DNA of 55,948 bases from the NCBI RefSeq assembly GCF_900188385.1, contig NZ_FZOI01000025.1, positions 1 to 55,948 of the forward strand. The letters run 5' to 3'. Of the stretch, positions 43,937 through 53,500 are shown piece after piece (within the stretch, counting starts at the first letter, position 1; the number at the start of each line of letters is the position of its first letter). The notes below the pieces were generated by a model. The model was given only the letters and a program-made list of their open reading frames with translations, ran no database searches and had not been told where the DNA came from. Both the position numbers and the translations under genes were made by a program. The stretch is from Azospirillum sp. RU38E. Lineage in GTDB: Bacteria > Pseudomonadota > Alphaproteobacteria > Azospirillales > Azospirillaceae.

Positions 43937-45529
43937 ATGAACCCCACCCCGCCGCGACGGAAACGGCCACCCCCGCGCCCCCAGGTGGTCCTGCTAGGAC
44001 CGATCCTGCACGCGCGCGGTAGCGGTGGCGCCACCGGGTCGGCCGCGCGCTGGCGGGTGGCCGTCACCTTTCTGCTGGAGGGCGATCAGGAACCGCCGGA
44101 CCTGCTGGTGGAAGGCGTGCTGCTGCCGGTGCCGCCGCGCTTCCTGTACGCCTGGGCCGAGATGCCCCCGGTGGGGCCGAACCTTTCCGACGCCTATGCC
44201 CAGCCCTGCCCCAGCGGGCCGATGCAGCTCTGGCGTTATGATTTCGCCGTGCCGCGTGGCCTGCAGGATGGCCACGCCGCCTATGGTTTCCAGGGGGATG
44301 AGCGGCGCTGGCGCTTCACCGTGCCCGGCACGGCCATGGCCCCGCGCATTGCCTATAATGCCTGCGGCGGTTGCGAGGATGAAAGCACCATCCAGGCGGA
44401 GGGCCTGTCCCGCAACGCCATGTGGGGCCATCTGCTGGGCCGCCACCGGGCCAACCCGTTCCATCTGATGCTGATGGGCGGCGATCAGGTCTATGCTGAC
44501 GGGTTATGGGAGCAGCTACCCGCCTTGAAGGAGGCCGCATCCCGCCCCCTGATGCGCCGGGTGGCGGTGAAAGAACCACCGGAGCTGGAGCGGGAACTGG
44601 ATGCCTGGTATCTGGCAACCTATCGCCATGCCTGGAACCAGCCGGAAGCCGCCGCCATGCTGGCCAGCGTGCCCGGCCTGCGCATGTGGGATGATCACGA
44701 TATCATCGATGGCTGGGGCTCCCACCCCGAATCGCTGCTGCAAAGCCCGGTCTATCAGGCGATCTACCGTGCCGCCCGCCGCGCCTTCCGGCTGTTCCAG
44801 ATCGGCATGACCGATGATGACCCGATTGAAACCCTGATGGCGCCGGAACCGCCGGGCTTCACCCAGGGCATCATGGTCAATGGCATCGGCATCCTGGCAC
44901 CCGACCTGCGCAGCGAACGGCGGCCCGATCAGGTCTTTTCCCTGCGCAGCCTGCGCCATCTGCCCCGCTGGCTGGAGCATTTTTCCGCCTGCGGGCATCT
45001 GTTGGTGATGTCCAGCGTGCCGCTGATCTTCACCTCCTTCGGGCTGCTGGAACGGGTGCTGAACCTGATCCCCGGCCGGCAGAAGATGGAAGATGACCTG
45101 CGCGACCAGTGGCGCAGCCCCGCCCATACGCAGGAATGGCTGCAGGTGGTGGAGGCGCTGCTGGATTTCAGCCGCCGGCAGAATTGCACCGTCACCATCC
45201 TGTCGGGGGAGGTGCATCTGGGGGCCTATGGCCGGATCGACAGCGGCGATGTCACCCTGCGCCAATGCGTCAGTTCCGGCATCGTGCATCCGGCGCCGCA
45301 CGGGCTGGCGGTGGATATGATGGAACGGATGGCCGCCAAGCCGGAGAAGCTGCGCGGCGGCCTGCGCCTGACCATGGAGCCGATGCCCGGCCGGGAAAAA
45401 CGCCTGCTGACAGTGCGCAACTGGCTGTCGCTGACTGGCACGGATGAAGGCGGCCTGCTGGCCGAATGGTATGGCGAAGGCATGGCCGCCCCCCTGGCGC
45501 TGTCGATTCCGCTGCGACAGCGGGATTAA
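43937..45529 (+). CDS. PhoD-like metallophosphatase family protein
   Basis: About 530 residues. Metal-site motifs of the PhoD-like metallophosphoesterase fold are present: GGDQVYADGLWEQ, WDDHDIIDGWGSHP and ILSGEVHLGAYGRI. There is no signal peptide, so unlike classical PhoD it is probably cytoplasmic. It is closer to the long PhoD-related proteins of unknown substrate. A start at 43865 is possible; 43937 gives a plausible N-terminus, and neither has a clear ribosome site. Confidence 0.78.
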   Translation: MNPTPPRRKRPPPRPQVVLLGPILHARGSGGATGSAARWRVAVTFLLEGDQEPPDLLVEGVLLPVPPRFLYAWAEMPPVGPNLSDAYAQPCPSGPMQLWRYDFAVPRGLQDGHAAYGFQGDERRWRFTVPGTAMAPRIAYNACGGCEDESTIQAEGLSRNAMWGHLLGRHRANPFHLMLMGGDQVYADGLWEQLPALKEAASRPLMRRVAVKEPPELERELDAWYLATYRHAWNQPEAAAMLASVPGLRMWDDHDIIDGWGSHPESLLQSPVYQAIYRAARRAFRLFQIGMTDDDPIETLMAPEPPGFTQGIMVNGIGILAPDLRSERRPDQVFSLRSLRHLPRWLEHFSACGHLLVMSSVPLIFTSFGLLERVLNLIPGRQKMEDDLRDQWRSPAHTQEWLQVVEALLDFSRRQNCTVTILSGEVHLGAYGRIDSGDVTLRQCVSSGIVHPAPHGLAVDMMERMAAKPEKLRGGLRLTMEPMPGREKRLLTVRNWLSLTGTDEGGLLAEWYGEGMAAPLALSIPLRQRD

Positions 45530-45573
45530 CCCCCGCCAATATAATATAAAACCCTGCCCCCCGCGCCGCGCAC

Positions 45574-45601
45574 TTGCCTGCACCCGGTCCCGCGCTATAG
45601 T
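45574..45601 (+). promoter_or_regulatory. Putative pyrB promoter
   Basis: TTGCCT (45574-45579) and TATAGT (45596-45601) are separated by 16 bases, about 49 bases before the pyrB ATG. It lies in the 120-base gap after the phosphatase gene. Confidence 0.5.
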
Positions 45602-45649
45602 CCGCCGCAACCGACCCAGCCCCGTTTCCAGACCCCGAGGCAGCGCCCC

Positions 45650-46609
45650 ATGGCGACCCATCCGCATGATATCGACGGCCGCGCCGACAGTTTCAGCCAC
45701 CGGCACCTGCTGGGCATCCAGGGGCTGACGGCACCGGAAATCAACCTGCTGCTGGATCTGGCCGACCGCTATGTCGAACAGAATCGCGCCGGGGCCAAGT
45801 CCGACCTGCTGGCCGGGCGCACTGTCGTCAACCTGTTCTTCGAAAACTCCACCCGCACCCGCACCAGTTTCGAACTGGCGGCCCGCCGGCTGGGGGCCGA
45901 CTGCATCAACATGTCCGTCGATGGCAGCTCGGTGAAGAAGGGGGAGACGCTGATCGACACGGCGATGACCCTGAACGCCATGCATCTGGATGCGCTGGTG
46001 GTTCGCCACCAGGAATCGGGCGCGCCGAAGCTGCTGGCCGACAAGGTGAATTGCGCGGTGCTGAATGCCGGCGACGGCCAGCATGAACACCCGACCCAGG
46101 CCCTGCTGGATGCGCTGACCATCCGCCGCCGCCTGGGCACGCTGAAGGGCCTGACTGTCGCCATCTGCGGCGATATCCTGCACAGCCGCGTCGCCCGCTC
46201 CAACATCCAGCTGCTCAACATCATGGGCGCCAACGTGCGCGTGGTGGCCCCGCCCACCCTGCTGCCGAGCGCCATCGGGGAGTTGAGCGTGGAAGTGCAT
46301 CATTCGATGAAGACCGGCCTGAAGGATGCCGACATCGTGATGATGCTGCGTCTGCAACTGGAACGGATGCAGGGCCAGTTCGTGCCCAGCCAGCGGGAAT
46401 ATTTCCGCTTCTTCGGCCTGGATTATGAGAAGCTGGCCGTGGCCAAGCCCGGCGCCCTGATCATGCATCCCGGCCCGATGAATCGCGGGGTGGAGATCGA
46501 CAGTCTGGTGGCCGACGATATCCACCGCTCTGTCATCTTACAGCAGGTGGAACTGGGCGTGGCCGTGCGCATGGCCTGCCTGGATCTGCTGGTGCGCAAC
46601 AAGGGCTGA
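45650..46609 (+). CDS. pyrB: Aspartate carbamoyltransferase catalytic subunit
   Basis: The 319-residue protein catalyses the second step of UMP synthesis: carbamoyl phosphate plus aspartate give carbamoyl aspartate. The carbamoyl-phosphate site [22 protein letters not shown], the [14 protein letters not shown] loop and [11 protein letters not shown] are intact. No pyrI regulatory gene is present. The adjacent dihydroorotase-like gene follows after 64 bases, as in bacteria where PyrB and a PyrC-like protein form a dodecamer. Confidence 0.96.
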   Translation: MATHPHDIDGRADSFSHRHLLGIQGLTAPEINLLLDLADRYVEQNRAGAKSDLLAGRTVVNLFFENSTRTRTSFELAARRLGADCINMSVDGSSVKKGETLIDTAMTLNAMHLDALVVRHQESGAPKLLADKVNCAVLNAGDGQHEHPTQALLDALTIRRRLGTLKGLTVAICGDILHSRVARSNIQLLNIMGANVRVVAPPTLLPSAIGELSVEVHHSMKTGLKDADIVMMLRLQLERMQGQFVPSQREYFRFFGLDYEKLAVAKPGALIMHPGPMNRGVEIDSLVADDIHRSVILQQVELGVAVRMACLDLLVRNKG

Positions 46610-46673
46610 GCCCACCCGCCGCCCTGTTCCGCCCCCATCGCCCCTTCCCGCCCGCCGGCCCGGACACGCCCCC

Positions 46674-47966
46674 ATGACCCAGCGCACCGCCTATCTGAAT
46701 GCCCGCCTGATCGATCCCGCCACCGGCCTGGATGCCGTAGGTGGCCTTCTGGTGGAAGGCACCCGTATTGCCGATTTCGGTCCCGGCCTGTTCGCCAATG
46801 GCGTGCCGGAGGGGGTGACGGCGGTGGATTGCACCGGCCTTTGTCTGGCCCCCGGTCTGGTGGACCTGCGCGCGTCCGTGGGGGAGCCGGGGTTTGAGCA
46901 TAATGAAACCATCCTGACCGCCAGCCGCAGTGCCGCCGCCGGCGGTATCACCGCCCTGGCGGCCCTGCCCAACACCGATCCGGTGATCGATGACGTGGCG
47001 GGGATTGAATTCATCGCCCGCCGGGCGCGTGAAACCAAGCTGGTGAAGATTTTCGCCTATGGCGCGCTGACGCGGGAAAATGCCGGCAAAGAACTGGCCG
47101 AGATCGGCCTGTTGATGGAGGCCGGGGCCATTGGCTTTACCGATGGCGGCCCCATCGCCGACCCGGCCCTGATGCGCCGCGCGCTCTCCTACGCCAGCAC
47201 CTTTGGCCAGACCATTTTCCAGCATCCGAGCGAGCCGCGCTTGGCCGGCGGCGTGATGAATTCCGGGGAGATCGCCACCAAACTGGGCCTTGCCGGCATT
47301 CCGGCCATGGCCGAAGTCATCATGCTGGAACGCGACCTGCGGCTTGTGGAAATGACCGGCGGGCGTTACCACGCCGCTAATATCTCCACTGCCGAATCGG
47401 TCAATGTCATCCGCCGGGCCAAGGCGCGCGGGCTGTCCATCACCTGCGACACCGCCCCGCCCTATTTCTCCCTGACGGACATGGATGTGGGCGATTACCG
47501 TACCTTCTTCAAGCTGAAGCCCCCCCTGCGCAGCGAGACGGATCGCCGGGCCATTGTGGAAGGGCTGGCCGATGGCACCATCGATGCCATCACGTCGGAC
47601 CACCAGCCGCATGATCAGGACAGCAAGCGCGTGCCCTTCGCCCAGGCAGCCTTTGGTGCCGTCGGGTTTGAAACCCTGCTGCCGCTGGTGCTGGACCTGC
47701 ATCATAAGGGCCAGGTGCCGCTGGCCCGCGCGCTGGCCGCCGTCACCCATATCCCTGCCGACATTCTGGGTCTGACGCATCTGGGCCGGCTGGCCAAGGG
47801 CGGGGCCGCCGATCTGGTGCTGTTCGATCTGGACCGGCCCTGGCGGATCGAGGGGGAGAAACTGGCGTCGAAATCGAAGAATAGCTGTTTCGACAAACGC
47901 CCGGTTCAGGGCATGGTGATGCGCACCATCGTGGATGGGCGCAGCGTGTTCACCCGCGCCGCCTGA
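46674..47966 (+). CDS. pyrC: Dihydroorotase-like protein, probably non-catalytic (PyrC')
   Basis: The 430-residue protein is a full-length class I dihydroorotase homologue with the amidohydrolase barrel. Key residues are changed: the DxHxHxR metal/substrate motif reads D64-L-R66-A-S68-V-G70-EPG, and the later His of the 'HVST' motif is Asn in NISTAESVNVI. DHQPHDQDSKRVPF keeps the C-terminal Asp. Loss of both metal-binding His residues argues against dihydroorotase activity. Such PyrC' proteins are known as structural partners of PyrB, for example in Pseudomonas. An active pyrC would be expected elsewhere. Confidence 0.88.
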   Translation: MTQRTAYLNARLIDPATGLDAVGGLLVEGTRIADFGPGLFANGVPEGVTAVDCTGLCLAPGLVDLRASVGEPGFEHNETILTASRSAAAGGITALAALPNTDPVIDDVAGIEFIARRARETKLVKIFAYGALTRENAGKELAEIGLLMEAGAIGFTDGGPIADPALMRRALSYASTFGQTIFQHPSEPRLAGGVMNSGEIATKLGLAGIPAMAEVIMLERDLRLVEMTGGRYHAANISTAESVNVIRRAKARGLSITCDTAPPYFSLTDMDVGDYRTFFKLKPPLRSETDRRAIVEGLADGTIDAITSDHQPHDQDSKRVPFAQAAFGAVGFETLLPLVLDLHHKGQVPLARALAAVTHIPADILGLTHLGRLAKGGAADLVLFDLDRPWRIEGEKLASKSKNSCFDKRPVQGMVMRTIVDGRSVFTRAA

Positions 47967-48011
47967 CCCGACGCACGCAGCAGCAACAAGAACAAAAGGA
48001 TCGGCGCCATC

Positions 48012-48644
48012 ATGGTTGAACCGGCAACCACTTCCCTGGCCTGGGGCCTGCTGATCGCCGCCTTTGCCGGCGGCTATTTCCTGGGCTCCATCCCGTTCGG
48101 GCTGGTGCTGACCCGGCTGGCCGGCTATGGCGATATCCGCAAGATCGGCAGCGGCAATATCGGCGCCACCAATGTGTTGCGCACCGGGAACAAGCCGCTA
48201 GCCGCCTTGACCCTGATCCTGGATAGCGGCAAGGGCGGCATCGCCACCCTGCTGGCGCTGTATTTTGGTGGGGTGGAAGCAGCGGTGGCCGCCGCCGCCG
48301 GTTCCATGCTGGGCCACAGCTTCCCGGTCTGGCTGGGTTTCAAGGGTGGCAAGGGGGTTGCCACGGCACTGGGCGTGCTGCTGGCCATTGCCTGGCCGGT
48401 GGGGCTGTCCGCCTGCGGCACCTGGCTGCTGGCCGCTTTCGCCTTCCGCATCTCCTCGCTTTCCGCCCTGATTGCCATCGGGCTCAGCCCCGTGGTCGCC
48501 TGGTTCCTGGCTGGGCCGGCAGTGGCCGGGCTCTGCGTCTTCATCGCCCTACTGGTCTTCATCCGGCACAAGGAAAATATCGCCCGGCTGCTGAAGGGTA
48601 CCGAGCCGAAGATCGGGGCAAAGAAGAAGGAGACGGCGGCCTAA
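48012..48644 (+). CDS. plsY: Acyl-phosphate:glycerol-3-phosphate acyltransferase PlsY
   Basis: The 210-residue integral membrane protein makes lysophosphatidic acid, the first step of phospholipid synthesis, from acyl phosphate. The three conserved loops are seen: GSIPFGLVLTRL, GSGNIGATNVLR and GHSFPVWLGFKGGKGVAT. It follows the pyrC-like gene by 45 bases, a common alphaproteobacterial arrangement. Its stop overlaps that of the convergent Nudix gene. Confidence 0.95.
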   Translation: MVEPATTSLAWGLLIAAFAGGYFLGSIPFGLVLTRLAGYGDIRKIGSGNIGATNVLRTGNKPLAALTLILDSGKGGIATLLALYFGGVEAAVAAAAGSMLGHSFPVWLGFKGGKGVATALGVLLAIAWPVGLSACGTWLLAAFAFRISSLSALIAIGLSPVVAWFLAGPAVAGLCVFIALLVFIRHKENIARLLKGTEPKIGAKKKETAA

Positions 48645-49033
48645 GCCGCCGCCGCCAACGCCGCCCTTGTCGACAGGGTCAGGGGCTGCGGCAACGCATC
48701 CAGGGCAAACCAGCCCCAATCGGCCAGCGCGTCGGGCTCCATCACCCGCGGCTCCCCGGCAATGATCCGGGCGCGGTGGACAGGGTTGATCCAGTGGCTG
48801 GGTGCCTCCCGATCAATCTGGTCGACGACGCAGAGCAGCCCGGTCAGCGCGATTTCCACCCCCAGTTCCTCGGCGATTTCCCGCACCGCGGTGTCCGCCA
48901 CCTTTTCCAGAAAATCCACCTTGCCGCCCGGCAGGCCCCAATGGTCCGCCTCCGGGTTACGGCGCCGTTTGACCAGCAGCAACCGCCCCTCTTCATCCTG
49001 GATAAAGGCGCCACAGCCCACCCGTGGGGTCAT
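48641..49033 (-). CDS. Nudix hydrolase
   Basis: The 130-residue protein contains the Nudix box (GKVDFLEKVADTAVREIAEELGVEI region, with the G-x5-E-x7-RE-x2-EE-x-G spacing) after the strand LLVKRRRNPEADHWGLPGG. It hydrolyses a nucleoside diphosphate linked to another group; the substrate is unknown. ATG 49033 has GGGAG eight bases upstream. A longer in-frame version reaching 49369 adds residues that look non-coding. Confidence 0.87.
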   Translation of the reverse strand: MTPRVGCGAFIQDEEGRLLLVKRRRNPEADHWGLPGGKVDFLEKVADTAVREIAEELGVEIALTGLLCVVDQIDREAPSHWINPVHRARIIAGEPRVMEPDALADWGWFALDALPQPLTLSTRAALAAAA

Positions 49034-49390
49034 TTTCCGTACTCCCGGACATCTCTCAGAAGTCGTTCTTATCCCCCACATCGCACCGTGACAAGCAGGT
49101 GGCAAAGCTGGCTTAGGGGGTTCCGGGCGCTTTTCCCTTCTCCCATCGCCCCTGTTGCACAAAGCGTCATTACCGGCACGGACTGACCGCTTGGAAAATG
49201 GGCGGATAGAACCCCCTTCATACCCTTTCAGAAATACCCCGCTTTCGCCCCCGCCCTCACCGTTAGATCGGGCAATGCGCCCTCGCGTTTCCGGTAAATA
49301 AGGGTTGTGCCATCCGTCGGTCCTGCGCGGAAACCCGCATCGCGCAGACGGATGGCTGCTGAACCCCAAGTGAGACGAGGGTTATGAGGC
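49034..49390. promoter_or_regulatory. 357-base divergent gap before the Rhs island, with a leader hairpin
   Basis: The gap separates the Nudix gene (minus) from the Ala-rich gene (plus) and marks the border between housekeeping genes and the effector island. The most notable element is an imperfect inverted repeat at 49310-49356: GCCATCCGT and CTGCGCG pair with their complements, with a five-base bulge and an 11-base loop. It ends 34 bases before the ATG at 49391, so it would sit in the leader of the island transcript. I see no gene in the gap. Confidence 0.5.
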
Positions 49391-50041
49391 ATGTCGGTCT
49401 TCGCCACCCTGTTCCAGCCGGGCGCCATCGGCTCCAGCCTGGGTATTCCGCCCTTCACCCCGTTTAACCTGCAAACACCGGGTGCGCTGGCGGAGATGGC
49501 CAAAATGGCGGCCCAGACGCTGCCGGGGCCGGCCGGACAATTGCTGAACCCAGCGCTGCAAATGGCCCAGTCACTGGCCGCTGGCGGGCCGCAGGCCGGT
49601 GCCGCCAGTGCCCTGAATGCCGGCATGGCACAGGCAGCCTCTGCCTTGGGCAATGCCGTGCCGGGGATGCAGGCGGCAAGCAGCCTGCTGCAGGGCGGCA
49701 TGGCGCAAGCCGCGTCCGCCCTGGGGGCCAACCTGCCGGGCACAGCCGGGGCCGGCGGGGCTGCGGCGCTGCCCGGCACCCTGCCCCGATCCGCCGATCT
49801 GGACGCCGTGGCGGGCAGCCTTGCCCCGGCCGGCCAGAATGCCCTGTCCAGCCTGCAGGGCCTGATGCCCGGCACGGCCGCCAGCAGCCCCGGCGGGGGG
49901 GCAGCTTCATCGCTGGCGGCCAAGGCGATGGCGGGGGAGATGCCCAAGGCCGACGATCTGCTGGCCGCCGCCCCCAGCACCGGGAACCCGAAGATCGATC
50001 AGGCCGTTTCCGTGGCCCGTGCCCTGCGCCAGCCGGGTTGA
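49391..50041 (+). CDS. Ala/Gly-rich protein of unknown function, first gene of the Rhs island
   Basis: The protein has 216 residues and I do not recognise it. The first 30 residues are hydrophobic and proline-rich (LFQPGAIGSSLGIPPFTPF). The middle has two copies of a GMAQAASALG motif about 36 residues apart, and the rest is low in complexity. There is no signal peptide or clear membrane helix. It lies 30 bases upstream of an Eag-type chaperone gene and the PAAR-Rhs effector, apparently in one operon. A second adaptor for the effector, or a small co-secreted protein, is possible. It may also be a poorly constrained filler protein. Confidence 0.65.
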   Translation: MSVFATLFQPGAIGSSLGIPPFTPFNLQTPGALAEMAKMAAQTLPGPAGQLLNPALQMAQSLAAGGPQAGAASALNAGMAQAASALGNAVPGMQAASSLLQGGMAQAASALGANLPGTAGAGGAAALPGTLPRSADLDAVAGSLAPAGQNALSSLQGLMPGTAASSPGGGAASSLAAKAMAGEMPKADDLLAAAPSTGNPKIDQAVSVARALRQPG

Positions 50042-50071
50042 TCCCTCCCCATTTTTCGTTCAGGACATTTC

Positions 50072-50521
50072 ATGTCGCAGACCTGCCGCACCCGCGATTT
50101 CAGCTTCCAATTGCCGGATGACTGGACCGACCGGTCGATGATCGCCTGGGCCGGCCCATCGGATAATAGCGGCCCGGTCGCGCCCAATATCATGGTGGCC
50201 TATGATCGCCCCCGTCCGGGGGAGGCACTGGGGGCCTATGTCAACCGGCAGATGGCCGACCTGACCGCCCGCGCCCAGGGCTTCCAACTGGAATTGCGGC
50301 GCGATGTCATGCTGTCGGGCCGGCAGGCGGTGGAGGTGCTGTTCCAGTGGAATTCCGGGGCCGGCATGGTGAAACAGCGCCAGCTTTATGCCCAATTGCC
50401 GGATGGGCGCCTGATTTCCATCGTCAATACCGCCCCGGCGGAACGCTTTGCTGCCTGTGATCAGCAGTTCCTGGCCATGCTGAACAGCTTCACCTGGCCG
50501 GCACCGGGCGCGGCGACCTGA
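50072..50521 (+). CDS. Eag-type T6SS effector chaperone (DcrB/DUF1795)
   Basis: The 149-residue protein has the DcrB-like pattern: FSFQLPDDWTDRSMIAW, then a two-helix section (GEALGAYVNRQMADLTARAQGFQL) and strands up to FLAMLNSFTW. Eag chaperones of this family bind the N-terminal membrane segments of prePAAR effectors and load them on VgrG. The gene ends three bases before the ATG of the PAAR-Rhs effector, the classic position. The role is strongly suggested by this context. Confidence 0.85.
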   Translation: MSQTCRTRDFSFQLPDDWTDRSMIAWAGPSDNSGPVAPNIMVAYDRPRPGEALGAYVNRQMADLTARAQGFQLELRRDVMLSGRQAVEVLFQWNSGAGMVKQRQLYAQLPDGRLISIVNTAPAERFAACDQQFLAMLNSFTWPAPGAAT

Positions 50522-50524
50522 ACC

Positions 50525-53500
50525 ATGGATGGGGAATTCAACGCCGCCCGCGAAGGCGACCCGATCGAACATAGCAGTGCTATGGCCGGTTTTCTGGTCG
50601 GTGCCGCCATCGGCCTGGCGGCGGGCATCGCAATTGTCGCCGTGACGGTGGCAACGGGCGGTGCCGCCCTGGCCGTCATCGGGGCGGTGGGCGGTGCGAT
50701 GGCCGCAACCGGCAGCGGCGCGCTTCTGGGCAAGGATCTGGGCAGCACCGTCACCCATGCGGCCGGCGAAATCGCCCCCACCTGTTCAGACAATGTGATC
50801 ATCAATGGCAAGCGGGCCGCCCGTGCCATTGAAGACAAGGGCAAATGTTCCGACCATGGCCCGACGCCGCAACGCATTGCCCAGGGCAGCCGCACCGTCA
50901 TCATCAATGGCAAACCCGCCGCCCGCATCAAGGACAAGCTGGAATGTGACGGGGTGATTGCCGCCGGCTCCCCCGATGTATTCATCGGGCGGGAGCCGGG
51001 CAATTACCTGCCGATTGACAGCGAAGTGCCGGAATGGATGGTGGATACCGCCAATGTTCTGGTCATTGCCGGTTCCGTGATGGGGCTGGGGGCCGGGGCG
51101 GGTGCCGCCTTTGTAGCGCGCGGCCTTTGCGGGCTGGCGCGCTTTGGCGGCACGGTCGTGGGCGGCATGGCCGGGGGGATGGCCGGCGGCAAGCTTGGCG
51201 GTGCCGTCGGCCAGGCCTATTGGGGTGAACGCGGCCGCATCATCGGTGAGACGCTGGGCGGCTCCATTGGCGGTTTTGCCGGCGGTGGCCTGGGCAACCG
51301 CATGACCGCCGGCCACCCGGTCGACGTGGCCAGCGGGGAGCTGTTCACCGAAGCCCTGGATTTTGAGGTGGCGGGGCCGCTGCCGTTGGTCTGGGGCCGG
51401 GTCTGGATGTCCAGTTCCACCCATCAGGGCGAGTTGGGGTCCGGCTGGCATCACCCGTTCGATATGGCGCTGTATCGCTGGGCGGCCGGCGGTGGCTGTG
51501 CGGCGCGGCTGGGCGATGGGCGGCTGGCCTTCTTCACTGACCCCGCCCCCGGCCGCCCCGCCCTGAACAGCGTGGAAAAGCTGCTGCTGCAGACGGATGG
51601 CCGGGAATACTGGCTGACCGATTATCAGGGCACGCGCATGGTGTTCGGCCCGGCTGATGCCACCGGCCTGCGCCGGCTGGTGGGCGTGGCGGATGCCAAT
51701 GGCAACGCCATCCGCCTGTCACGCGGCGATCAGGGCCGGCTGCTGGGCCTGATGGACAGTGCCGGGCGCGAATACGGGGTCCAGACGGACGATGCAAGGC
51801 GCATCACCGCCATCGACGCACCCCACCCAGACGGGCCGGATGCGGATGGTCAGCCAAGGCGGCTGCGGCTGGTCAGCTTCCGCTATGATGAGGCGGGCGA
51901 CATGGTGGCCGCCGCCGATGCGCGCGGCCATGAATGGCACTATCGCTACGAAAACCACCTGCTGGTGGAGGAGGTTCGGCGCGGCGGCCTGGCCTTCCAT
52001 TTTGTCTGGGACGATGTGGCGCGGGGCCGTGCCGCCCGCTGTGTGGAAACCTGGGGCACGAACGGGCTCTACCATGCCAGGCTGCGCTACGACACCAGCG
52101 CCCGCACCACCGAAGTGGTCACCGGGCGCGGGGCAAAAAGCCTCTATCGCTGGAACCCGCTGCACCTGATCGATGAAGAAACCGACCCGCTGGGTCAGGT
52201 GACGAAGCGGGAGTTCGATCAGGCAGGACGGCTGGTATCCATCACCGGGCCGGACGGCGCCACCCTGCGCCTGACCTATGATGATTTGGGACGGCTGGTC
52301 GAACGTGTCAGCCCTGACGGGGCGGCGCTGCACCTTGCCTATGGCGTGCCGGTCGAGGGAGACCTTACCCGGCCCGATCTGGGCCGCCCGGTGCAGGTGG
52401 TGGAGGCCGATGGCGCCAGCCATCGCTTCACCTATGATCCGCGTGGCAATCTGGCCCAGCATATTTCCCCATCGGGTCAGCAGACAGCCTATCTGCGCGA
52501 TGGGCGCGGCCTGCCGCTGGCGCTGCGCGATGCGTTGGGCACCATTCAGCGCTTCACCTGGTCCGCCGGTGGTGACCTGCTGGCGGAGGCGACGGAGAAA
52601 GGCCCCTATCGACACTATGATCATGATGCGTTGGGCCGGGTCATCTCCGTCCAGCGCGGCACCGATGCGCCGCTGCGCCTCAGCCGGGATGAAAATGGCA
52701 ACCCCGTCACCATCCACCGCCCCGATGGCGGCAAGGTGGAACTGGATTATGACGCCGAAGACCATGTAACCCGCCATAAAGACCCGCTGGGACGGGTGAC
52801 GCGCTGGCGTTATGACGGCTTGCCCTATCCGCTGGAACGCATGGCCGCCGATGGCTCGCGCTTCCAGTATCATTACGACAGCGAACTGAACCTGATCGGC
52901 CTGACCAACGCCAAGGGCGAACGCTATCGGCTGGATTACGATCCCGCCGGGCGGCTGGTGGCAGAAACCGGGTTTGACGGGCGGCTGATCCAGTACCGGC
53001 GCGATGCCGCCGGCTTTGTGGTGGAAAGCACCGACCAGGGCCGCGCCACCCGGTTCAGCCGCGATGTGCTGGGCCGGCTGGTGGCGGCACGGTTCGCCGA
53101 TGGCCGGTCCCACCGCTATCGTTACGATCTGGTGGGAAGGTTGCTGGCGGCGGAAACGCCGGACCATGCTAACCTGTTCGCCTATGATACCGATGGGCGG
53201 CTGGCGGTGGAACGCCAGGGCAGCCAGGAAATCCGCCATCTGCATGATGCGCGCGGTCGCCGCACGGCCACCCTGCTGCCCGATGGGCGGCGGGTGGAAC
53301 TGGCCTGGGGTGATGATGGCCTGCCGTCTGCCGTGGGCTGTGACGGGCGGGAGATTGCCCGTTTCCAGCGCGACGCGGCGGGGCGGGAGATCGGTCGCCA
53401 AGCCGGCAGCATTTTCCAGCGCCAGGATTTTGACCCGCAAGGCCGCCTGATCCGCCAGAAAGGGGTGCGTCGCGGCGGGGCTGTCAGCTTCAGCCGGGCC

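Noticed and set aside
49034-49369. N-terminal extension of the Nudix gene
   Set aside because: The extra 112 residues are Arg/Gly/Pro-rich and non-homologous in appearance. The ATG at 49033 has a good ribosome site.
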